A DNA stretch of 64,000 nt from Laguncularia racemosa (lineage: Eukaryota; Streptophyta; Magnoliopsida; Myrtales; Combretaceae): contig JBBMOL010000082.1 of NCBI GenBank assembly GCA_037954665.1, positions 2,418,001-2,482,000 of the forward strand, written 5' to 3'. Positions 56,576 through 64,000 of the stretch are shown one piece after another. The notes beneath the pieces are model-generated. The model saw only the letters and a list, made by a program, of their open reading frames with translations. It was not told where the DNA came from and did not search any database. How positions within the stretch are numbered: position 1 is the first letter of the stretch; each line of letters starts with the position of its first letter. Made by a program: the position numbers and the translations under genes.

Positions 56576-56664
56576 GATCTAGGAGATAGCTTCTGTGACT
56601 TTTTGTGTGGAAACCTGTCCCTGCTAAGATTAATCCAGACTAAGTCACCTGGATTATAGAGATG
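56576..56664. repeat. inverted repeat arm, left
   Basis: 89 bp, reverse complement of 56946-57034 with about two mismatches. Both arms are the same stretch of pol C-terminus (DLVWINLSRDRFPHKK). Confidence 0.92.
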
Positions 56665-56945
56665 AATTTTCCTGTGCCTGTTTCCTTGGATCCTCTATTG
56701 TTCCTGGGTCTTCTGAAGGTGTTTAGTGGTTCGATCATGGATGTGTTGAATCTTTTGTGCTTGGTTAACTCCACTAAGACTTTCTTCCATCGTCGCTGGT
56801 CTAACTATAAAATCTAATGGAATAGAAGGGTTATAGCCATAAACAACTTCAAAGGGAGACTTACTGGTTGAACTATGAGTAGACCTATTGTAAGCGAACT
56901 CAACAATAGGAAGACACAAGTTCCAATCAGTAAGATTCTTGTCAA
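56576..56945 (-). pseudogene. chromovirus integrase C-terminus, inverted
   Basis: Minus: LCLPIVEFAYNRSTHSSTSK at 56915, then FEVVYGYNPSIPLDF and HDRTTKHLQKTQEQ, reaching the DLVWINLSRDRF region at 56600. It overlaps in content with 49653-49699/54896-54960, so that integrase segment exists twice. Confidence 0.85.
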
Positions 56946-57034
56946 CATCTCTATAATCTAGGTGACTTAGTCTGGATTAATCTTAGTAGGGACAGGTTTC
57001 CACACAAAAAGTCACAGAAGCTATCTCCTAGATC
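56946..57034. repeat. inverted repeat arm, right
   Basis: Pairs with 56576-56664; the two arms enclose 281 bp. Confidence 0.92.
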
Positions 57035-57240
57035 AGAACAATGCTTATCACATCGAGTTGCCAAGAGATTATGGAGTATCAGCTACTTTTAACGTTTTAG
57101 ATCTTTCACCTTATTTAGCAGATGACTTGCACGAAGATCCATCAGATTTGAGGGCAAATCTTCCAGAAGCCCGAGGAGATGATAGGAATCAAACTTTTCC
57201 AAGACCTATCACTAGGGCTCGAGATAAGCTACATCATCTT
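56946..57240 (+). pseudogene. chromovirus pol C-terminal tail
   Basis: Plus: LGDLVWINLSRDRFPHKKSQ, then ELPRDYGVSATFNVLDLSPY (chromodomain-adjacent tail) and FPRPITRARDK. It runs straight into CATCATCTTTTTGGTATCAG, a PBS, with no LTR between. Confidence 0.85.
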
Positions 57241-57242
57241 TT

Positions 57243-57254
57243 TGGTATCAGAGC
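57243..57254 (+). other. PBS, family C
   Basis: TGGTATCAGAGC, perfect initiator-Met match, preceded by only the last bases (ACATCA) of an LTR. Confidence 0.85.
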
Positions 57255-58360
57255 TCAAGTTGAGAGAAGGGAATTGGTTTCGTTTGATTTCGTGGAGTTA
57301 ATCATCTATTAGGGTTGATTTAGTGAAAACCGCAATTGTATTGATTGTTGTGGTTTTGAGCTTGTGAAATTACCTTGTCTTGGAGTTTAATTTGCTGTTT
57401 GTTGGAGTTGGATTGGGAAGGTTGTTGTATCATTTTATGATCAATAATTTCGTGGAAGGGCAGAAGCATAAAGTGTTGTATAATTCAACAACTTTTGGAA
57501 CTTGCAAAAAAACTTACCAATCCTTGCTGTGGCTTGTTGTGGTGTAAAGGAGGTTGTGTAGCTTGTTGTTTTGATTTCCATTGTGTAATTTTGAATTGGA
57601 GAAGTGCAATTTATAGATTTGCATTAAGTTTTGATGAGTAAGGAATTTATTTGAATTCAAACACATGCCATTAAGTTGTGGGAGTTAATGAGTGTTATTT
57701 GAATTTGAAATTCATTTCTTACCAATTGAGGAAGGCTTGCAATTAGTGAAGAGATTGAAATTCAAATTTGAGTTGCTGCCTATTTTGTTGTAAAGTTGCG
57801 GTTAGAACTTGTAGGAAGTGGAGTACATTTTGTTGTTGCAACGTGTATAAAAGGTATATGTGCGTGGAGTTGTGTTTTTGTAAAATTAGTGAAGGGTATG
57901 TATGTGTGGAGTTATGTGTGTATGTTGATTGAAGTTGTTGTAACATGGTGAATTAGTGTTGTGGTGAAGTGAGTGCACCGTGATTAAGGTGTGTGTGGTG
58001 GTGTAAATTTGTGGAGTTGTGTAGAGTAAGGTGCTGCACATTAAGACTCATTGTGGGTGTAAAACTTTAGCAAGAAAGGAAAGTTGAGTAGTGAAGTTTG
58101 AATTCAAAAACAAGCATTAAAGTGTGAAAGTAATTGAAACTCATTACTTAAACACTTGCTAGTTGAATTTAATTCTTAACTACTTAGAAATAATTGTGTG
58201 CACTTCATTTATTTAACTTTACTTAAAGTACCAGTAAACATTTCTTGTATTGGTTGATTGTGAGCATCGTGGGTGTGTAAGGGCGTGCAAGGGTGTGTTG
58301 TCGTGGTGTGGTGAAGTGTATTGAGGTTACTGAAATCAGTAAGCAACAATTTCAAGTGAG
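57255..58360 (+). other. TG-rich 5' leader, family C
   Basis: Non-coding; similar in blocks to 46375-47596. The gag that should follow is missing. Confidence 0.55.
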
Positions 58361-58717
58361 TTGTATTTGTCTACTAACATATTGCATCGGGACTTGACTT
58401 CCTTTCAAACCATTGATGAGGGACAAAGAGAAAACTTGTTACATACTTCTTGTAGGGTACAAGGAAACTTGTGCGCAATTATTATTGATGGTGGTAGTTG
58501 TACTAATGTTGTAGTTGCATCATTAGTATCGAAGTTAAAACTTGAAACTATCCCACATCCCAAACCCTATACATTACATTGGTTGAATGATCAGGATAGT
58601 CTTTGTGTAACCCAAAGGGCTAGGGTACCCTTCAGTATAGGGAACAAGTACTATGATGAGCTTGAATGTGATATTCTTCCTCTTAGTGCATCCCATATAT
58701 TACTTGGTAGACCATAG
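58361..58717 (+). pseudogene. chromovirus protease
   Basis: 118 open codons: ENLLHTSCRVQGNLCAIIIDGGSCTNVVVA (active site IDGGSCTNV), then HWLNDQDSLCVTQRARVPFS and ILPLSASHILLGRP, ending in a stop. Well-kept domain. Gag is absent upstream, RT absent downstream. Confidence 0.85.
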
Positions 58718-58843
58718 TTGTATGACAGGATGGTATTATATGATGGGTATAGAAATACTTATATGTTCAAAAAAGATGGAAAACATATAGTATTGAACCC
58801 TATGTCGCCATCAGAGGTCTAGGAGATGCAAAGATAGATAAAA

Positions 58844-59155
58844 CAACCATCACAGAAGCTTGAGGATCATAGCCACATGATCAAACCATCAGAGGACCAA
58901 ACTGTGTAGACACAGGTATGCCAACCGTCAAAGGTTCTTGAGAGCTCTAGTGACACAAGCCAACCTTTAGAGCATAAAATTTGTCAGACACCAATGTGCC
59001 AACCTTCAGAGGATCCTGATGATCATAGTCGGACGAGCAGACCACCAGAGAGCCAGATTGTTCAGAGACAATTATGTTCACCTTTAGAGGTTTTAGAGGG
59101 TAATGAGTAGTTGGGCTAACCATTAGAAGACCATGAGGATCAGCAACATACAGAT
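58844..59155 (+). repeat. 78-bp (26-codon) tandem repeats after protease
   Basis: Units at 58844, 58922, 59000 and a weaker one at 59078, each opening with CAACC(A/G/T)TCA (QPS) and ending ATGTGC-like (QxxxC). The frame equals that of the protease, with a few stops. It is a Pro/Ser/acidic linker module. Confidence 0.85.
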
Positions 59156-59449
59156 GAGTTAAAAAAGGAGGAAACAGTTTCGCTGGAACAGGTTGATACA
59201 GGGGCAACCTTATTGGATAATAGAGCATTATTTGTGTTGCAGATGAGATACATCCTAGAAATGGAGGAGAGAAAACAATCACCACCTGTAGTATTTCAAA
59301 TATTGGGATTCTGCAGAGATACTTCTTCAGATGGATTGATAGGAGAAAACAAAGTCTCCATTGCATTTGATCTGCCAGATTTGAGGACAAATCTTTTTGA
59401 GGCCCGAGGAGATGATAGAAATAAAAATCCGACAAGACCTATCATTAGG
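59156..59449 (+). pseudogene. linker end fused to pol tail
   Basis: Frame continues: EETVSLEQVDTGATLLDN and FQILGFCRDTSSDGLIG, then DLPDLRTNLFEARGDDRN, the same tail as at 57130-57240. RT, RNase H and integrase are deleted between. Confidence 0.75.
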
Positions 59450-60452
59450 GCAAGAACTAAAGGAATTCAAATCTTGGTGTTGAGGCCCATTTTGAGCAAA
59501 TCGACCTCAGAATTATTTATATATTAACCTCTTTTTTATTATTCTTGTATTGTGTTTTCCAACAGGCACACTTATCATATTCTATAGGGCAATGGATAAA
59601 CTCCCTCAGACTCAGTTTGTGGGTTATCCATGGACCGACTTGAACCGACGATGAGCTAAGCCGATGGATCCTATAGAAGACCGACATCTTGAAGATAATT
59701 TCTTTTATATATTTATTCTTTTATGAATTATTTTGGTTGTATTTTGGTTTTGGTACATTTTTATTTCCTTGTAATTTTCATTTACGGTTAGCCACCTTAA
59801 AAGTGGCAAACTTGTAATTTTGAGCACTTTTTAACCCTAGGAGTAGCAAGTATAAATACTTGCTTAAGAGAGGGTTTGAGGAGGCTAATATTTTGTAGAA
59901 TTGAGAGTTCATTTCACGTGAGGATTAGGGTTTCCTAATTGTCATTAGACTCTTATCAATTTCAATCCCGAGAGTTGAAATTGTGGCGAGTGCAACACCT
60001 TGAAATTGTGAGTAGTATCAATTTCATTTTGTTGTGATTTCTTTTCTTCTCTAGTGTGTCATATCTAGGGGTGAATTGAGATAGTTCTTGGACAGATTTG
60101 CTTCTTATTATTTTCGAATTCTTATGTTTAATTAAGATCCTTTGCATTTGAATTCGGTTCATCCTTGAAGAATACCTCTTGAAACGTGATTATCACTTGT
60201 GGAAAGGAGTTCTTAGAATTGAAGTTTTCTTTTGAATTTGTGGATTATTCTCGTGGGATTATATGCGATTAGTGTGATGTTAGAAGAGATTATTATTGTG
60301 TTATCACAATTGCAACATTAAGTATTTGGATGTCATTGCATCTTCATTTGGTTCACACCATTTTTGCCCTTTTGGAACCGGTTTGTTGTTGACTTGAGTT
60401 TGTGTTTTCTTGAGTCTTTTAATTGTGCTTCCAAGTGGATTTAGGCACATCA
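59450..60452 (+). mobile_element. chromovirus LTR, family C, copy C6
   Basis: Follows the pol tail, so a 3' LTR by position. GCCACCTTAAAAGTGGC near 59791 and TATA dyad at 59845-59862. Ends GGCACATCA at 60452 followed by TCTTTTTGG, the first bases of a PBS, then a junction. Confidence 0.8.
59845..59862 (+). promoter_or_regulatory. TATA box in dyad, LTR C6
   Basis: GCAAGTAT-AA-ATACTTGC, identical to C2 and C3. Confidence 0.8.
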
Positions 60453-60483
60453 TCTTTTTGGTGTGGCTATAACCCTTAAACTC

Positions 60484-60501
60484 TTGGTTGTCCTCAAGCA
60501 A
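60484..60501 (-). promoter_or_regulatory. H3 hairpin at truncated end
   Basis: Sense TTGCTTG-AGGA-CAACCAA: 7-bp stem with one mismatch. The polypurine tract after it is replaced by GGGTTATAGCC at the junction. Confidence 0.7.
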
Positions 60502-61640
60502 TTGAATCAAATCAATTGAGAAATCCTTCATAGATCATACAATTTTTTTTTCATCATTTCAAGCATCTATTCTTTTATAATTCATAACTTGTAATTTTAA
60601 TGTCTATTGCTCCAAACAAACTGGTTTCCTGTGATTAAATTACCATAGTCAAAATTTAATAGCTAATCTAAACAAAAAAAAAACTTTAATCCTCATGTTT
60701 AGCAAAAGAACTTTTATTCCAAAAGTAAATACTTAATCCAATAAGGAAAAACACCCAATTAAACTTCATTGGATATTAACAAGTGTATAATCTTTGCAAC
60801 ATAAAGTAAAAGCATATGGTATCTACTCTTTCCCTAGACTTTCTCCCTTTTTATTATAAGTCTTATTTCATTCAATGATCTTTACATTCATATTCTTTTG
60901 ATTTAATCAAGCATCTATTTTGACGGGTTTTTGCTTGCTTCTTTTTCATGAACTTTCGCCTTTTTCGCCCTTATCGTTATAGTGAGTTCATCGAGTCGGC
61001 AGCATCCCGAGCTCGTCACCCAAGTGATCGGGTTTTAAGATACCCCTACGGACTCTTCCTCACTCTAACATTCAAGTTCGAATACTCTTAACTCAATTAC
61101 TTGAATCATTAGAGTAATGGCTATGCTTGATTCTTCCCCCTCGCCCCTTTTTTTTTAGAATGCTATCATAATATTAAGACTTTTTTATAAAGGATCACTA
61201 AGGAGAAAGTTTCTTCAACTTCTTCCACTAAGTGTTATCATTGTTTCAAAAACAACTTCAAAGAGTATCTAGTAACTAATTTTAACCTAGAAGTAAACTT
61301 GTTTATTTTTCACTTAAGAACTCTACCTACTCTTAGACTTCTAATTCTAAAGCTAAATACAAGGTAAATTTGTTTCTTAAAGATTTCACTACTTAATTTT
61401 AACCAAGTATTCTAATAACAGCAGTAGGTGAGTAAAGCACTTGAACAAGTCAATTTCACATTTTGTAGATACCTATTACAACATTTAGTACAATCTCCAG
61501 ATTTCATGAAAATTTTGAAAGATTTGGCTTAAAATTTTGCCATATAATGCTTAAGGACAAATATTCAAAGTATGAGTATAATATGATTTTAGATGTTAGC
61601 TAATCATACTCAATTCTCTATTCTCTATATTTTATTATCC

Positions 61641-61679
61641 TCTCCCCCACACTTAGTTTGAATAGTGTCTGCACTGTTC
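61641..61679 (-). promoter_or_regulatory. H2 hairpin plus internal purine tract
   Basis: Sense GAACAGTG-CAGA-CACTATTC (8 bp, one mismatch), then AAGTGTGGGGGAGAGG at 61654-61639, as in the gag-only element. Confidence 0.7.
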
Positions 61680-61902
61680 CTAATTCAGCACAATTAAAGA
61701 GGAATTAAAAACATAAGGAACATTAGAAAATAAGAGAAAAGGAATACTGGTACTTCCCTGGTATAAAGTGTAAAGTGATTGGAGTTCTCCCCTTAAGCAT
61801 AAGAGAGTGTCATCTGATGATATGTACCCTTTCTACAGCTAATCAAAAGAAAAAATCAAAACAAAACTAAAATAAAATAAATTGAATTTTTTTCTTTTTT
61901 GA

Positions 61903-61920
61903 CATGGGTTGCCTCCCATG
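61903..61920 (-). promoter_or_regulatory. H1 hairpin
   Basis: CATGGG-TTGCCT-CCCATG; sense loop AGGCAA, identical to 4931-4948. Flanks also match (AAAGGCGCTT). Confidence 0.7.
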
Positions 61921-61962
61921 AAGCGCCTTTCTTTAATGTCTTTGGCTAGATGTTCCTGGTAA

Positions 61963-62488
61963 TTAATCGCAGTACTCGGGGTAAGTTAAACTGGTTTCTT
62001 CAATATTACACACTTGAAATCCTTCATAAAAAGGTTTCAAGCGATGACCATTGACTTTGAAAGTCTTACCAGTTTCAAGACTTGCGATCTCAATTGCACT
62101 ATGTGAAAATATGTTAGTGATAACAAAAGGACCAACCCACCGTGAGCGTAGTTTTCCAGAAAACAACTTCAATCAAGAGTGATAAAGTAATACTTTTTGA
62201 CCTACAGAAAAATTCTTTCGAGAAATCATTTGATCATGAAAATCCTTTGTTTTTTCCTTGTAAATTTTAGTACTCACATAAGCTTCTCTTCAAATTTCTT
62301 CAAGTTCTTGTAATTGAAGTTTTCTGTGCTCCCCAGCCTCATCCATTTACATGTTACATTGTTTTACAGCCCAGTACGCCCTATGTTGCAACTCCACAGG
62401 GAGGTGACACGGTTTGCCAAATATCAAATGGTAAGGAGACATACTTATAGGGGTCTTGTAAGCTGTTCGGTAGGCCCACAATGCATCT
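61963..62488 (-). pseudogene. Athila-like integrase C-terminus, frameshifted
   Basis: From about 62480: DALWAYRTAYKTPISMSPYH and LQHRAYWAVKQCNM in broken frames, then open at 62172-61963: KLFSGKLRSRWVGPFVI, TGKTFKVNGHRLKPFY. The tail lacks a chromodomain, as expected for Athila. Frame breaks near 62490, 62345 and 62175. Confidence 0.85.
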
Positions 62489-63076
62489 TCAAAGTCTTAT
62501 GCTCCAATCCTTCCTGCTTAGATTGACAGTTTTTTCCAGAATAGACTTGATTTCTCTATTTGATACCTCTGCTAATCCATTGGTTTGAGGGTGGTATGCG
62601 GTGGAAGTGCGGTGAGTGACATTGTACTTTTTAAGCAAAGTTTCCACTACTCTATTACAAAAGTGTGTGCCACGATCACTGATAAGAGCCTTTGGTGTCC
62701 TGAACCTAGCAAAAATATGAGATTTGACAAAATCCACAACAACTTTGGCATCGTTAGTTCGGGTCGCTTTGGCTTCCACCCACTTTGAAACATAATCCAC
62801 AGCAAAAAGGATGTAAACATTATCGAAAGAAAGAGGAAAAGGACCCATAAAATCAATACCCCATATATCAAATATTTCACAAGCAAGAATAGGGGTAAGT
62901 GGCATTTGGTCTCTATGTCCTAAGTTGCCAACTTTATGACATCGTTCACAAGACTTACAAAACATATAAGAATAACGAAACAAGGTAGGCCAAAACAACC
63001 CACACCCTAACACTTTTTGAGCTATCCTCTTAGGGCCAAAGTGTCTATCACATGCATATGAGTGACAAAATTGCAA
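62489..63076 (-). pseudogene. Athila-like integrase core
   Basis: 195 open codons: CKSCERCHKVG (zinc CxxC) near 62945, CEIFDIWGIDFMGPFPLSF with the first D, ALISDRGTHFCN with the second D, and HPQTNGLAEVSNREIKSIL with the E. All catalytic residues present. It ends at a frameshift near 62490. Confidence 0.92.
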
Positions 63077-63136
63077 GACAGAAGGAATATCGTCTTGAGA
63101 AATACACCTTCTAATGATTTAATCAGCGCAATGTTT

Positions 63137-63660
63137 CTACAAATATGGATCATCCCATACATAGTACTTAGCATCACTTTTAATTTCATCTTTTTGAGCT
63201 CTAGACAAATCACTTGGGAGTGTCTTAGTAACCAAATAGTTGACAATATCAGCATACCAAGGAATTCTCTTTTGAATAGAAAAGAGATGCTCATCTGGAA
63301 AATCATCTTGTAGTGGTATTGACTCTTCACTTATGAGTATTCTACTGAGGTGGTCGGCAACTAAGTTTTTGGAGCCTTTCCTATCGCGTATTTCTAGATC
63401 AAACTCTTGTAATAAGAGTATCCATCGAATAAGTCTTGGTTTTGCCTCCTTCTTTGCGAGCAGGTACTTGAGAGCTGCATGATCAGAGTAAACAATTACC
63501 TTAGTACCAAGTAAATATGATCTAAATTTTTCTAAAGCAAAAACAACAGCCAAGAGTTCTTTTTCTGTTGTGGAATAGTTGCATTGAGCACTATCCAATG
63601 TTCTGGAAGCATAGTAAATGACATGAGAAGCTTTTCCAACTCTTTAGCCAAGAACAGCTC
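63137..63660 (-). pseudogene. Athila-like RNase H and connection
   Basis: Open at 63598-63137: TTEKELLAVVFALEKFRSYL, YSDHAALKYLLAKKEAKPRL, FDLEIRDRKGSKNLVADHLS, then an acidic connection to integrase (DFPDEHLFSI). A stop near 63640 separates it from the RNase H start at about 63660-63720 (FEIMCDVSNYAVGAVLG). Confidence 0.9.
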
Positions 63661-64000
63661 CAACTGCATAATTGCTCACATCACACATAATTTCAAAAGG
63701 AAGGTTCCAGTCAAGCGGTTGAATGATTGAAGCAGAAGTTAACTTATCCTTCAATGTGTCAAAAGCATGCTTGCAGGCCTCATCGAACTCAAATGCCACT
63801 TCTTTTTGTAGCAATCTACATAGGGGCTGAGTAATCTTGGAAAAATCCTTGATGAAGCGTCGATAGAATCATGCATTCCCAAGAAAAGAGCGAATTTGCC
63901 GTACACTTACAGGGTAAGGTAAAGATTTAATCAATTCTATTTTAGTTTTATCGACTTCAAGTCCCCTAGAAGATACAATATGACCTAGAATTAGGCCCTA
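63661..64000 (-). pseudogene. Athila-like RT end and RNase H start, cut by window
   Basis: Minus: HIVSSRGLEVDKTKIELIKS near 63950, FYRRFIKDFSKITQPLCRLL near 63830, AFDTLKDKLTSASI near 63750. One stop near 63870. The RT catalytic site is outside the window. Confidence 0.85.

Larger units (their letters stand above)
60477..64000 (-). mobile_element. Athila-like element, likely autonomous partner of the gag-only element
   Basis: Minus strand: RT end, RNase H, integrase, pol tail, H1, 3' UTR with H2, conserved block and H3, ending inside the polypurine tract at about 60477 with no LTR. Its 3' UTR (60477-61960) aligns almost end to end with 4880-6235 of the gag-only element. The upstream part lies outside the window. 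Confidence 0.88.

Overview
The window is plant nuclear DNA made almost entirely of LTR retrotransposons, many of them nested. I found no convincing host gene, tRNA gene or rRNA gene. The families present (Sirevirus Ty1/copia; Athila-like, Tat-like and chromovirus Ty3/gypsy; gag-only and non-coding non-autonomous elements) and the AT-rich sequence point to a gene-poor, probably pericentromeric region of a flowering plant, more likely a eudicot. The species cannot be named from this sequence.

Layout. 1-695 is the 3' part of a Tekay-like LTR. 901-17005 is a Sirevirus copia element with a perfect GTATC target-site duplication (TSD). Its 5' LTR is split by a younger gag-protease-only gypsy element at 953-7891 (TSD TTAAC). 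17006-19818 (minus) is an Athila-like pol fragment, joined head to tail to a decayed Tat-like element at 19819-24054 (minus). 24055-30137 holds remnants: a Sirevirus-like LTR, two protease fragments, a chromovirus LTR (family C) and long stretches with nothing recognisable. 30138-45440 (minus) is a large Athila-like element with gag, protease, RT, RNase H, integrase, an env-position ORF and a 3' LTR. Its RT is split by a 5.4-kb Tekay-like insertion at 37916-43328, probably a solo LTR. 45590-49652 and 54896-60452 are a scrambled chromovirus mosaic (family C) with inversions. It is interrupted by a non-coding LTR element at 49700-54895 (minus, TSD CCTAT). 60477-64000 (minus) is Athila-like pol that runs off the window. 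Its 3' UTR closely matches that of the gag-only element, so it looks like the autonomous partner of that element.

How the parts relate. The Athila-like, gag-only and non-coding elements share a 3' untranslated architecture. Just after the coding region lies a CATGGG/CCCATG hairpin. Further on, two hairpins with mostly AGGA-type loops each precede an AAGTGTGGGG purine tract: one internal, one the polypurine tract at the LTR. The stems differ between families but keep pairing, which suggests a selected RNA structure used in trans by defective elements. LTR family C has its own conserved feature: a TATA box inside a perfect 8-bp-arm dyad that also shows a compensatory change. Nearly every coding region carries stops or frameshifts, so this is mainly a record of past insertions.
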